The notes: generated from the letters alone by a model not told the origin. 64,000 nucleotides of DNA from Clavelina lepadiformis (GCF_947623445.1 NC_135247.1:16804501-16868500), one strand, 5' to 3'; positions 29,805-43,021 are shown, counted from the first letter of the stretch. Numbers and translations are program-made.

Positions 29805-30543
29805 CGCTTACGAACGGTGCTGTTAAGTTTTGTTTAGTCTGCGTTTAGTCAAATTTTATTCATAGCCTCAATTAAGTAAAATGTTTTTAGAAATTAGGGT
29901 TCTTCATTCTGTATGATTAACAGTATGTGCTATATTTAGTAAATATATATAGTAAATAACGTAAATTATTTACATTAGCAATTAACTTTACCGTGACCTA
30001 CCGTGCATTATTATAGTCCTATTGACATGAGGCCTAGAACTTGGTGTTTTTATTATTTAGGCGGTGAAGCAGTAATAATATGCCGCAGTCTTACCACTGT
30101 TTTACTCGTTTGATACCGTCTGATTTATGGTTCCTCGCTTTTATCGATCTCGTTATTGCATTAATCGTAGCGCTTTATAATGTAATATTGCTGTTTTAGG
30201 AGTTAGTATAATTTATTTCATGCAGTTTTTATACGTACCTTTGTGCGTTTAAACAAAGAGTAGTGTGAGTTATACAAGGCGGCCTGTTTCTGTTTGTTGA
30301 GTTGAAAATCGTGAGAACAGGGTCGGCAGTTGCACATAAATGCGGTAGTGGTGATTCAACATAGTCTTCATGGCTGCGCGACAAGTCAAGACTCTCAAAA
30401 TCAAGATGGCGAATTAAATTCTGCCAGGTGAAGCCAGTAAGGTTTCACCAAATAAGTCGCTGTGAACGATTTACATTTTGCCATCATCTTCGCTGATACT
30501 AATTACTACAGTATCGCAAAAACTCGCCATGTAACAATATGTC
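29805..30543. other. GALE 3' flank
   Basis: No gene is recognised. It should include the GALE 3' UTR, but I do not see a canonical AATAAA close after the stop codon. The DNA is AT-rich up to the foldback-like element. Confidence 0.35.
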
Positions 30544-30556
30544 GAGATCACCGGTG

Positions 30557-30920
30557 GTCGGACGATTCAACCCACGGACGATTCAATCCCGGACGATTCA
30601 ACCCACGGACGATTCAACCCGCGGACGATTCAACCCGCGGACGATTCAACCCGCGGACGATTCAACCCGCGGACCATTCAACCCGCGGACGATTCAACCC
30701 ACGGACGATTCAACCCGCGGACGATTCAACCCAGGACGATTCAACCCGCGGACGATTCAACCCGCGGACGATTCAACCCACGGACGATTCAACCCGCGGA
30801 CGATTCAACCCACGGACGATTCAACCCACGGACGATTCAACCCAGGACGATTCAACCCCGGACTATTCAACCCACGGACGATTCAACCCCGGACGATTCA
30901 ACCCACGGACGATTCAACCC
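30557..30920 (+). repeat. Minisatellite, left arm
   Basis: Twenty-three copies of the GGACGATTCAACCC core, separated by 0-2 variable bases (GC, AC, A or C). Most copies are identical, showing recent homogenisation. One copy has GGACCATTC and one GGACTATTC. Confidence 0.95.
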
Positions 30921-31427
30921 GTTTATAAAAACGTCTACGCAGTTCGTTATCAGGCACGGATGCCGCTTTTTCCACTATACCAATACACATCTTGTGTTGA
31001 AATAAAAACAAGTTTATGTACCGTATTGTAACTAGTAGGCCTGCTTAGCGAAAAATAAAGCCTACACGTCGATTAAAAGTCAAACCTTAGAAACAACTGT
31101 TTGTTGATTGGAATGAAGATTGCACGCAAAAAAAGTCTATATGGTCAATTTTTTTTAACCTGCTCAGAATGCTATCACAAAACAAATTTCAGTCTTGTGC
31201 GACGTGTAGTACAGAAGTTATTAGGCCAATATAAAGTCAATTGTTTCGTTAGGTCAAGATACGGTCAATTGTGTCTTTTAGGTCAAAATCTATTAAACTT
31301 GTAATTTTGTAATATTATTCTTCCGTTTTTCTCTTTTCTTGTACCGCAAACAATTCCAGTGCCCCAAATCAGAGGCCTACTTAGAACCAAAGCCACCAAG
31401 AGAGGGAAGGCCTTTCAGCGCGTCTGG

Positions 31428-31856
31428 TGGGTTGAATCGTCCTGGGTTGAATCGTCCTGGGTTGAATCGTCCGTGGGTTGAAAGGTCCGTGGGTTGAATC
31501 GTCCGTGGATTGAAAAGTCCTGGGTTGAATCGTCCGTGGGTTGAAAGGTCCGTGGGTTGAATCGTCCGGGGTTGAATCGTCCGTGGGTTGAATCGTCCGC
31601 GGGTTGAATCGTCCGGGGTTGAATCGTCCTGGGTTGAATCGTCCGTCGGTTGAATCGTCCGCGGGTTGAATCGTCCGCGGGTTGAATCGTCCGTGGGTTG
31701 AATCGTCCGCGGGTTGAATGGTCCGCGGGTTGAATCGTCCGCGGGTTGAATCGTCCGTGGGTTGAATCGTCCGGGGTTGAATCGTCCTGGGTTGAATCGT
31801 CCGTGGGTTGAATGGTCCGGGGTTGAATCGTCCGTGGGTTGAATCGACCTGGAACC
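31428..31856 (-). repeat. Minisatellite, right arm (inverse orientation)
   Basis: About 27 copies of GGGTTGAATCGTCC with linkers TG, CG, G or T. Variants with TTGAAAGG or TTGAAAAG cluster near the start of the arm and are not seen in the left arm, so the arms have drifted partly independently. Confidence 0.95.
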
Positions 31857-31869
31857 GAGATCACCAGTG

Positions 31870-34800
31870 TGTCAAATAAATTTAAATGTTTCGGGGTCAC
31901 TATTCACCACAACTATACCCATGACGTCCAGTTAATGACATCTTACGTTGCAGTGCGATTTGTAAAAGTAACAAGACAAACAAAAAATCAATTCTGTGAG
32001 GACTTGAGTTACTTTGGATAGCGATAGTGATTTCGGCATGAAGAGCCTATTTGGCTGTAACGTCTCCTGTGAACCACTGTCATACTGGCAAGATCATAGA
32101 ACCAAAAACGAGAAAAGAGCAAAGCGATTGCGGCATGCGCACCGAAGCAAAGCAATATGAGTAGCAAATGCATTCACACCAATCAGCAAAAAGCACGAAC
32201 TACAACGAAGTAATGTAAATTGTAAGGTATAAAATGTTATACAAAAAATCAAATTTTGTTTTATTAACTTAAACTTTTCACTACAGGTAATCCATCGACC
32301 ATCTTAGAGCGTGGTGCGTTATAAATATCATAAATCGACCGAAATTTTGAGCTATTCTACTAAGAAATCAAGTCGAGTGCCCCCACTTTTTTAATGGCTC
32401 ATATTAAAAACAATTTCTTATCCTATAGGACCTATACGATGATACTTTGACAAATACCTGGACAGAATGGTCTTTCTTGGTGGAAGTGAAATAATGTAGC
32501 GACTCTCTACTTCATATTTAATGCCTCATACGTTTAACGTGGCGTTCCTCGTAAACATATTTTTCGTGTCAATTTAGTAGGCCAATTTGTTTGTGATTTT
32601 ATACCACTTCAACGCTTAGAAATGGTCATAACATTGTTTTTAAGTCCTGTCATTAAGCCAGGATTTGTAGGCCACCTTCTTTGCTCGAACAGCTTCTTAC
32701 ATGATAAGATTTATAGGGATATGCTTAAAATTTATAGGGGATAGGCTTACATCATAAAATTTATTCGTATCAGGTGGTTAACTTTTTTTCTTTGCTTGTT
32801 GGGGAACGAAATACAAAACGCCAATCACTGTTTAACTATTTCCCTGAACCTGACCCCTAAACCCAAGGTTTCTGAGTGAAAGACTTACGTTGGGTCATTT
32901 TCGCGTCACAATGCTGCGACATATTTAGCATGACACGGCAGGAAAGGGCTTAATCCCACATGATCCCCGCACCATCGCCGGTTGCAACTTGTGATCAATG
33001 GCATGGTAGGTTACTCGTTACTGTATTGTACCGTGTTGTAATACTTATTTTCAGCCTGAGTAAAGTCTTTTTAGTACGACTTTTACTTAAACCTAGCTTC
33101 TCTTTTTGTTTTCGTATGTAGAAGTAGTTCTGTTTAGATTTTGTTAGTTAAGAAGCGATAAGGTAAAACATTCATTCCCCATTTAAAAACACACCGTAAA
33201 CCAACACAAAAGTCTGTACATTTTAGAGATGCTTGGTGATGACAAGGTTCTAAACAGGGGTTCACATGGTGCGATCACGTCATAAAGTTCATTATTGCCA
33301 TTTCACTTATGTTCTATGGTACAGGCTGTGCCGCAGTAGGCTGTCTGTAGGCTAATTCTTTGTGAAGCTGTCGAACAAAGCCGGGGTTAGGCTAACTACA
33401 GAACAAGCTGAGCCTAAATCTGCCGAAACACGACTAAAGAACTAGGCTGGACCCAAGTAAGAACGTATCGTACCATATTATTACATAACGTTCTGGAGTT
33501 CTATAGGCCTAGGCACACAGATCTTTTTCAGATGTTGAATGTACCGTACTGGCCTAGCCTACTGCTATGCTATTACTGATAGGCGGTAGCGGCCATAGTG
33601 GAAAGTGTTGCACCTGTACGCACGGGGTTTATCAATGTGCACGCTGAACTTTTTACGCCGATTTGTAATAAAGAAACAAAAATTAAAGGATGCAGTGCAC
33701 GACTGATACACGATACCGGTACATACTAACCCACCAGTTCCCGTCCAAAACTGCCGTACTTCCAGTCGGAGGTAGTGTTAGGTAAATCCTATATTTAAAG
33801 TATCATCCTGTTAGCCGGACTGGAAAGTACAGCAGTTTTCAAAAAGAAAGCGTGCTTGTAAATTTTACATTGCTTGCTCCTATTTGGTGGACTTGGTGAA
33901 CAGTTCTTAATTCAGGCAATTTGATAAAAATAACAAATTAAAAATGTATGACAGTCAGCATTTGCATAAAATGTTAGTTCGGTAGTCCTTGCTTTAGCGA
34001 TGAAAAATCATTGTCAGGTTTAAGCGGTGCAAAGACCTTGCTAAGGTTGAGGATAAAGATTATCATACCACACCATATGAAAGTCTACCAATTTAAAAAA
34101 CACCTACACTACTATGCAAGTCAAAAATTTACATACATCAGAATTGACTGTTTTAAAAATTGTGAAAGGTTTTTTGCCCTAGATCTTCAGCAGAAAAACC
34201 CCAGATTTCAGGCTAGTCTCATCCTAAATTATGAATCTGGCTGTAGGAACTTGCTCAAATACTAAATTGGTAACTTAAAGCTCACCTCTGCGGAAATACA
34301 ATCTTCATCATGCAAATATTTTTATGAATTTTTATTTTCCCTTGCGCTGGGAAATAGTTGAATTGCTTGTAACAGACACTTCATTTACTTCTTTGTTACC
34401 CAGTCAATCAGAAAAGGCATTTACACATTTAATTGGCTTGCATATGTGTTTTTGATTTAACTATATTTTTAACCAGATTTAGACGCTTTTATTTTTTTAT
34501 TTTGTTTAACAGTAATGTACAACATTTCGAAACACCCAAGCTACCTTTTGTGCAAAGCAAGCCGCATGTCACTACGACTAAAAAGTCGACTTTCAATGAA
34601 ATTTTCTTTTGGTTTGAGTCATGACCAAGTAGATGTTAGTGTAATGGTGTAACTCAAATAAAGATTTTGTGACATTTAGGATATATAATTTGTAAAATAT
34701 ATCTAGACAAACTAGATTAGAAAGATCTAATTATGACTTAATACCAATATACAAGTCTTTTGTCACCGAATACGTTTCGGGACTTTAAAAGCGATTTCCA

Positions 34801-35429
34801 CAGCAATCAAAAAGCAGAAAATAAGTAAAAAATATGCTGTTGCTATGTACAACTTTGTTTGTAAACCTTGGGTCAGAATTACCCTTATTCTTAGCAGAGA
34901 TAATGAAAAACCGCAGTTTTTTCAATTTTTCATTATGTTGACGAGGCTGAGATTCTGCTTCTGGTTATCAATGTTAAATTTGTTGTATGTTTAGTACAAC
35001 TTGTTTTATTCAGTTTAAATCAGCAAGATTGGATTTTTTCTGTACATAGGTTGGCTGTCACCTTGCGGCACCTATTGGCGTAACTGCTAACACAGTCTTT
35101 ATACAAACTGCACATTTTGATTTCAATTTCTATAATAATGGCGCATAGTTTGAAAAAAAAAACCCGAAAAAAATGTCAGTTTAACAAGGTATCCAGATTA
35201 GTGAATTTATAAGAACGGTGAAGCTTTTTACAGGGCAGTAACACTCACCGTAATCGAAACTAAAATGGGAGTAGATAAATTGCTCATTTGGAGAAACCGA
35301 TGTCAACTGATTTTATTATATTAATTTATACTTGTCTTGCCAAAAAGCGTTATATTAAAAGAGATTTAACTCTTTCTCAGTTGTCCCACTCATACAAGGT
35401 TATGGTAAACTAGGTTTATTTTTACTGAA
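31870..35429. other. Spacer between foldback-like element and TLK
   Basis: No gene is recognised in about 3.5 kb. It contains a short direct repeat near 32708-32749 (AATTTATAGGG followed by ATATGCTTA or ATAGGCTTA) and the second copy of the diverged interspersed repeat (33747-34270). The final part should include the TLK promoter and 5' UTR. Confidence 0.4.
33747..34270. repeat. Diverged interspersed repeat, copy 2, with terminal hairpin
   Basis: It starts with an inverted pair, AAAACTGCCGTACTTCCAGT (33747-33766) and CTGGAAAGTACAGCAGTTTT (33820-33839). It then runs through TGGACTTGGTGAACA into sequence resembling 6471-6890. The relation to copy 1 is clear in order and motifs but diverged in detail. 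Class unknown. Confidence 0.5.
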
Positions 35430-38400
35430 ATGGATGATATCACCATTGATGCTAGAAGACAAGAATTATTGGAAGCAAGGTTTTTGGGAATTCCTAAGGC
35501 AAGTCTTATCTATATCTTAGACAATGCATATTGCTTGGTCTCAATTTTCTGTTTCTTGTGATAGGCTCAAAGTGGGTCTGAATCAAACATGAGCACTGGT
35601 AGTTCTACAGGAGCTGGTGCAAGTGCATGCAGTGATAAAGAAACTGACAGCATATCTGGCTATCCAAGCACACCGGAAAATGCTGCTGACAGACAAGACT
35701 TAAGAAAAAGCAGAAAAAGAAAAGGTACATATGTAAAAATATTGTTGAAATGTAGGTGCCATCCCCATTGGCAAAAATTGTAGCTTAAAAGCAAAATATG
35801 TCTGAACATTTAATGTTTTATGACTTCACTATCAGATCATTTAACACTTGCTTAAACCCAACTTGATCCACCAGCTAACCTGATTTATCATCTAGCTCTG
35901 AAGTTCTGAACTAATCATTAATGATCATGTTACGATAGTTACACTTACTTATACATGAGTATTTCATTTCATTTAGTTTACATTACTAGCCCAGTATTGT
36001 GAACAATGTGGTTTTCTAGTAAAATAACTTTCTACAAATTTTTTACTCTGTCTATCAGAATGGAAATCATTTAGGGACCTACATAAAATTGAAAAAGGTC
36101 AAAATGGTCGTTTGATTTTTATGTTTAAAATTTTTTTTTTGTGTCATATAATGATACACGACTGCTTTTCTTACTTCAGGTGAAAGTTATGAAGCGGGAC
36201 TGAAAAAGTCTGCAGGAAACACCAACGTTAAAAAGATCAATGAATATTTTGAGCCAGCAACAAGCCCTGCCCGTAATACATACAACCAGAGCGAGAAACA
36301 GTTGATGTCACCTAGCTATACAAACCAAGTATGTCACTTTTTATTTGAATATGGTGGAATAATCGGGCAAAATTTTACAATCACACCAACGTAAAAATGT
36401 TTAATGGCCTTCTATTATGTCCGATCAATGTAAAATACTTGTATATACATATGTAAATGTGTGGCTTATATATTCGTCACATGCAATGCTTAGATCATTC
36501 TAAGTTTTGAAAATTATTTTAAATATTATTATCGAAGATGAGATCGTCCCCATCATCTCGTCACAGCAACTCAAGTAGCCACATAGACTACTCTGGACTG
36601 GTCCACTTGCAGCACAAGCATTTTGTGCAAAAAGAATCCAAGTATGAATGCTTTATCAAAGGGATTATTTGAACTAACGCGAACTCGTATTTTAGTCAAA
36701 ATACATCTAAGTCAAAATACATCTGCATATGTATGTAGAAGGTATTCTGCTGCAGAGTTACTGTTTGTGAACATGTTGTTGGACTTGTTTTATTTGTTTC
36801 TGCAGAAATGTTCAAACTGAACTTACGTCACGTTTTATAACTCAACTCATCTCAGCACACAGTGGCCAGGACAGTGAAAACAATCGTAAGCTCGACGAGC
36901 TTCAACGGGTGCGTCCTTTATATATCAGATCAAATAATTTTGTGATCGCCACAATGTTTTTTTGTTTTTACGTTGAAATTTGTTTTACTGAACTTTGGAT
37001 TAGAGCCCATATATACCCCTCATCCATTACAACAATTTCAAGTTGTTAAGTTGTTGTAAACTTTTAGCAAAACATCGATCTGGAATATCATCTGAATAGA
37101 ACAGAGGAGCTCGTTACCAGATGTAAATCACAATTTTTTCGATGTCTTAAAATGTGCCAAGAACTTCTCATTGAGAAGACAAAAAGCGAAAAAGTTGCCG
37201 CTAGACGTAAAGCAATGGAAGGCAGACTTAGACTTGGCCAGTTTACAAGACAAGGAACTGGATACCAAGAAACTTGGACAAATGGTTGGGCATTTACTGA
37301 ACTGGGAGAGTAAGTCTCATTAGGATTATATGAGAACATTCTCGAACATGTAAAAAGAATCGTAACCATGCAGTTAATTGCGATTTATTGGATGTGTTTG
37401 TTGTACTGTAGACTGTAGATATACTTTTTTTGGTATGACCTTTGTGTGTGGTTTTTCGCAATAAACTATTTTTTCCTATAAGTTGTTATATGTAATGATT
37501 AACTCTGTAAAGTAAAGTAAAGTAACTTATTTTTATGTAGTAAAAAAGATAAGATTAACAAAGAAAAAGAAGACATAGAAAAAGCTCGGAAGACTTTAAA
37601 CAAACGACGACCACCAACAGCCTCCGCTCGTGGGAAGTTTAGTTCGGTGGAAAGTGATAGTTTTGTAAAACCCAAGGTGTAATAATTTGCATTCTTCATA
37701 GATACAATTACTTCAATTAAAAACAATTTGCTTATTGACTGGTGTGTTCAGCATTCCATGTGTTGGCTATGCTTTTGCTGACTAAGTCGTTACTACAGGA
37801 GCCAAAAGACACTTTGTCTGCTCAAGATTTTCACGAACGCGATGAAATTTTACGTCAGCGGCTGAACGCCGTCAAGCGCGATGAGCTGGAGCTGCAATTT
37901 GAACTTGAACGCCTTGAACGAGAGAGAAGCTTGCATATTCGTGAACTGAAGCGGATTTCTAATGAAGACAACTCTCGGTAAGTCAAAACAACTCATCCAT
38001 ACACTGCATAGTACGCTGAAGCACGATATTGATCATGACATTGCTTATTTACAGATTCAATGACTACCCCGTGTTGAACAAACAATATTTATTGCTTTCC
38101 CTACTCGGAAAAGGAGGGTTTAGTGAAGTGTATAAGGTGAAACTTGTGGATTTAGGGGTGTCGTTTGTGAAGTTTCATGTATTTAACTTGTTTTATTTTA
38201 ACCTCATCAAAATAGCATCAACAATGAATAACTCCACACGAAAATCATAACCTTTTCATGGTAATTGTGGTTGCAAATCAATGCCGGTTAGTAGTTATTT
38301 TACTCTTGGTGTATTTTCAGGGTTTTGACATGGAGGAACAACGATATGTCGCTGTTAAAATTCATCATTTGAATCCTGAATGGAATGAACAGAAGAAGCT

Positions 38401-41129
38401 GGACTATGCGAGACATGCGCATCGTGAAGCGGAGATCCATCGTCGAGTCAATCATCCTCGCATTGTCAGTCTCTACGATCGATTTGACGTCAACATTAAC
38501 ACGTAAGTTTGAATTGGATGAAATTGGCTACTACAGAATGAAAAAAAAGATATTAGAAATTAAGAGCAAAGTGTTAAGAACTACGTGTTATTTTGAGAAT
38601 TCCTTCTGGAGCCAAAAAACTAAGAGTTATATATTTTATTTTGCAGATCTTTTCAGTTATGATAAACAAACAGTAACTTTAAAAGTCTGCAAAATAAAAT
38701 GATTGCTAGTTTCTTGGTTCCTGTAATTCTTCTTAGACGATTAAAAGTGTTTTTTCGAAAGATTGTCATGACAATATGATTAAAAGCATCATTTTTGTTT
38801 CGAAAGATTTTGCACAGTTTTGGAATTTTGCGGAGGCAACGATCTTGACTTCTATCTTAAGCAGCATAAGTTGATGGGGGAAAAAGAGGCCAGAACCATC
38901 ATCATGCAGGTCATCTCAGCACTTGTCTATTTGAATTCCCTCGAACGTCCAGTTATTCATTATGACTTAAAACCTGGTTAGTTTATCCACAATGTTGTTT
39001 TGTTTTGCACAAAACAGTTTTCCCAGTGGTGACTGAATTTTAGCGATTTTTATGTGTAAGTTGAAATCTGTGATCTTAAAAATGATATGATCATGAAATG
39101 AGTTATTTTCAGGCAATATTCTTTTATGCAACGGCACTGTTTGTGGAGACATAAAAATCACCGACTTTGGCCTATCCAAGCAATTTGAAGAAGCCAGCTC
39201 TCACGAGGGGATGGACTTAACCTCACAGGGTGCTGGCACATACTGGTACGTTCAGGGTCTTCAACAATTCCTTCGCTTTGAAACATTACGTGACTAGGGT
39301 TCCCTAATTTGAATATTTATTGTCAGTACCAAAGTATCAAGTTTCAAAATAATGACAAATAGGAGTTCTGAATCTATTTTACTGCTATTGGAATGTCTAA
39401 TGTAATGCCATTGAGCTCTTTGTCCAGCTGCTAACGTCGATCATCATAAGTAAAATGTTCTGTGCTATTTGATGAAGTTTAATTTGCCATCACAAATTGA
39501 CATTTCTGAATGTCATGACGCCTTTATTGTTGTATTGCCATGTCTTTGTTATGAGGCTGCTCTTAAGCTGTTATCACTTTCTTTTTCGATGAAAATTAAG
39601 CAAACTTGAGTTATCGGATTAGCCTGGCAGTTGTTGTTTTAGAAATATATATTTCAACCTAAACAAAGCATCTCTTTTTTGACTTTGTATTCCCTTATTA
39701 GTGTACTATGTGCTTAATAATTCAGTTTGTTTGAACCTAATCTTAATGAAGTGTCGTTTTCTTTGACATTTGATTTCATCCAGGTACCTTCCTCCAGAGT
39801 GCTTTGTTCGAGGTCCAGGAGGACAACCTCCGAAGATTGATAACAAAGTCGATGTCTGGAGTGTCGGAGTGATCTTCTACCAGTGTTTGTACGGAAAAAA
39901 GGTAACGTCAATTGAATAACGATAAGATAACAGACCAATTAGACAGAAGGCTATAACGCTGTTTATCATAACACGGATATTATTCAGCCAGGTGTGCTGT
40001 ACAATGCACAACCATGCATGTACCGAGTGATTTTGTAGTTAAAATGCGAAGGGGTGAAAATGGGTGAAATTTTGTGCATTGTTTTTCTGAAATTTGAACA
40101 GGGAAGTATGGCTTGGTTATTGCATATTACATTTGTTTAACTTTTGAACCTTAACCTTGCTGAACCTACAAGCGGGCTAGCTGGATAAAATAAATGAGTT
40201 TGAAAAAAATCTGGGCTGTAAATCGCTGGTATACAAAGTTTCTGAACAATGGTCAATAGTTGTGCCCAGTGCCGGATTTACCAATAGGCTACGCAGGCTG
40301 AAGCCTAGGGCCTCAAAGTCCAAGGGCCTCGAAATTCAATTTCGAAGTTTGGGATTGATGCCGCTTTAATTGCTTTAGAGAACCTTACGACTTATTTTTA
40401 GGGCAGGGGTTCGTCTTTTGGGCATTTTGACACCTTTGGTATACCTTTTTGTACCAAAGACATCCCAAAATTAAGAACGTGCAAATAGTGTCAAATAGTA
40501 ATAGGAACATTGGTTGCTTTGCACGCACAGTCGAATCTGACTTCAAAAATAAAATAAGGGGCCTCACAAATGGAATAGCCTAGGGCCTGTCATGGTCTAA
40601 ATCCGGCCCTGGTTGTGCCATAGAAATAATAGTTGGAGAGCACTATGCTATAGAGTTATTGAGCATGTTATAGCTAAATTTCAACGCAAACAATCGTAAA
40701 CAAATATCATATCTTCACAATCAGCCCTTTGGACACAACCTCACACAGGAGGCCATACTGAAACAAAACGCAATTTTGAAGGCAACTGAAGTGGAATTCC
40801 CAAACAAACCTTCAGTTACTTCTGAAGCAAAAGTGAGATTACTAAGTTTTCAAAAATAATTCCTGACGATATTTACGAACTTGAAGTTTATTTAATATAT
40901 CGGTAACTTGTCATCCAGCATATACATAAAATTGTCGAAAATTTGCATTTTTAAAAACTGTTAAAGTATTTAAATCACTTTTTTCCAGTCTTTTATCCGT
41001 CAGTGTCTCTGTTACCGCAAAGAACAGCGTGCTGGTGTTGCCAAGCTTGCCGAACACCCCTATCTTAAACCACCGATCAACCGAAGAGCAGCTGCCACTC
41101 AGAATGGTCCCAGTGTGATGCCACAGTAA
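35430..41129 (+). CDS. TLK: Tousled-like serine/threonine kinase (TLK1/TLK2 orthologue)
   Basis: Fifteen exons give 691 aa (human TLKs about 766-772): 35430-35498, 35565-35724, 36180-36328, 36538-36641, 36806-36908, 37068-37309, 37541-37676, 37799-37977, 38055-38136, 38321-38502, 38807-38976, 39113-39245, 39784-39901, 40725-40832, 40989-41129. The start [10 protein letters not shown] is the TLK N-terminal signature. A coiled-coil region follows, with [18 protein letters not shown] just before the kinase domain. Kinase residues are intact: [10 protein letters not shown] (399-408), VAVK Lys421, HYDLKPGN with Asp522 (HYD in place of HRD is usual for TLKs), DFGLS Asp543. TLKs are nuclear and phosphorylate ASF1 histone chaperones in DNA replication. 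It is shorter than human mainly between the N-terminus and coiled coils. Intron 1 has a GC donor; intron 13 carries a hAT MITE. Confidence 0.96.
40267..40611. mobile_element. hAT MITE in TLK intron 13
   Basis: The ends CAGTGCCGGATTTA and TAAATCCGGCCCTG are inverted repeats with one mismatch. A perfect 8-bp target duplication GTTGTGCC flanks the 345-bp element (40259-40266 and 40612-40619). GGCCTAGGGCC-like subterminal motifs occur at both ends. There is no coding capacity. It lies in the intron between exons 39784-39901 and 40725-40832. Confidence 0.85.
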
Positions 41130-41510
41130 AGCATCGGGCCCAGACGTCAGCTGGCGTATCCACAGCAACTTATTTCTGGCTCTTGCCAAAACCGTTATCG
41201 GCTTGGCCCGAAATTATATGAAGGGTGCTTTAATGTCGCGTAGGAAAAGAACCGTGTCGAAATTTTTAACTTTTCGAAAACTGCTCCTAAATTATTCCGG
41301 CGAATAACCGCCATTGTATATGAATCAAGTCCACGTCGTACAGTGCATTCTTTCTGCGCTACCGCCACATTATTATAATCTTTCACGCTTTTACGTTCGA
41401 GTTGGGGACTTTCCCGAAAATAGAACTTTATGACTGACAGAAGAATGGTTTTCTATTTTTCGATTGTGCTTTTGAGCGTACCACGTTTTTCAGGCTTCAA
41501 TGGTGTTATG

Positions 41511-41516
41511 AATAAA
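41511..41516 (+). terminator. Polyadenylation signal AATAAA of TLK
   Basis: AATAAA lies about 380 bp after the TLK stop codon on the same strand, the first canonical signal downstream. The use of this site is inferred. Confidence 0.5.
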
Positions 41517-41529
41517 ACGCTTCGTTATA

Positions 41530-43021
41530 TCAATGTACCAGCTGGATTTTAGTCGGTTTGTAACAGTCCTGAATTTGGTGAAAGACTCATTGTAGACGTT
41601 TTGTTTAACCATGTTGCACCTAAAATCTAAATGGTGGCGAATGCCCTTACAGTTTCTATTGCAATGGAATGGAACTTTTATTGGGGATCGTTCTGATAGT
41701 TAAAGGAATGTGGAAATCTGCTCTAATTATCATGCGTAGCCGTCCTGCAAGTTTTTCAGAAGAGACACTAGGTAAAGCTGTTCAGGACATGAAAGAAAAA
41801 TGCCTGAAAGCTATCAATTGCAATATAGAATAAGGCTGTGTCATCTAGGATTTCTAGTGACTGGCGAACTAATTTGTTTTTTTAACGGACACCTATATTT
41901 GTGGCTACAACTCGCTTGTTGGCGCTGGAGTGCCAAATACCTGGCTTTTCTCACGATATTTTAAACCTTGGTTAAGTTTACGTGATTGAGTTAGTTTAGT
42001 GCGGTTAAGCAACTCCGATGATCATCGTAAATTGAAATTGGTATTACAAAACAATGACATAGGCATGCAGGCACGGATTTAAACTTCGGCATACTAATTC
42101 AGCAACGTAGCCTAAATGCATTTATATGTTACCATATTTATTCGAACAGAGGGGTTTCTTCAAAAACCTTCTGTGGCTTCCAATAAGGGGCGCATTTTAT
42201 TTTTTGTCGTAATGCATTTATTTGACCAAGATATACCGTATGTGCCCTAAAATTACTGAACTGCTTTTTCTGTTAATCAGTAGTTGTCTAGCCTAAGCAC
42301 AGTTGGTCTGGATAATTAGGCTACTGGTTAGGTAGGCTACAGTACAGGTAGATAGGAATTGGCTATAGTTACGCTCACGTCGTCGGGTTTTCTTTGTTGG
42401 TAAGGCAACGTTTTTACACTTCCAAGTCGTACGCTGCAAGATTTTTAGTACTGTAGAGTAACTTTAACATTTCATGCGCTTTTTAATCAAGTAAATAAAG
42501 TAACATTTGTGTCAGTGGTCCCCAGCTCACAAAATCTAAAGACCTCGCGTCTTCATGACTCTGTAACCGAAGGGTGCACAATAAACTCGCATTAGCTTAC
42601 ATTAACCGTTTACGTCCAAGTTTACGCTTTTCATAGTGGTAGACGTGACATTTATGTTGATCTTTGCCCTGAGTATTTTGTGACATTTTCATGATTTACA
42701 AAACCCAATTTACTTGGTAGATTTGTATAAAAGTCATGATCTTAACCTTCGAGAACGTGCGCAAAGTAGTTCGCCACTTAGTGCCGTGTGCAAAAAAAAT
42801 TTGCGGGTTTTTTCTTCAGTAAGTTATAGATTGCTGAAGCTTTCAACCCGAGATGAACTTGGTGTTATAAATTTTTAGAAATCTCGGTAGATGTAATCTG
42901 AATCTTAGATAACAGAAATTGTGTCAACCATTTTATTTAAAAAAAATGCGAACTTTTAAGTTAATACTGCAAAGTGTTAGAATAGCTGAAACTATAAGTG
43001 GTCTGATACGTATCACTAAGC
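41530..43021. other. Convergent spacer between TLK and ZIP copy A
   Basis: No gene is recognised. The DNA is AT-rich with AGGCTA/TAGCCT-type words and no long open frames. Confidence 0.35.

Larger units (their letters stand above)
30544..31869. mobile_element. Foldback-like element with inverted minisatellite arms
   Basis: The left arm (30557-30920) is 23 head-to-tail copies of a 14-17 bp unit, typically CGGACGATTCAACCCG. The right arm (31428-31856) is about 27 copies of its reverse complement, GGGTTGAATCGTCCG with variants. About 510 bp of AT-rich non-coding DNA separates the arms. The whole is bracketed by a 13-bp direct repeat GAGATCACC(G/A)GTG (30544-30556 and 31857-31869), which looks like a target duplication with one mismatch. 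Long terminal inverted repeats made of internal tandem repeats are typical of foldback elements. Long open frames within the arms are by-products of the repeat and not genes. Confidence 0.65.

Noticed and set aside
30462..31031. 189-codon open frame with repeated RFNPRTIQP
   Set aside because: It is the GATTCAACCC minisatellite read through; another frame over the same repeat is also open, as is the inverse arm. No start context or splice evidence supports a protein.
31415..31900. 161-codon minus-strand frame with the same peptide repeat
   Set aside because: Mirror image of the left arm, produced by the repeat and not by coding selection.
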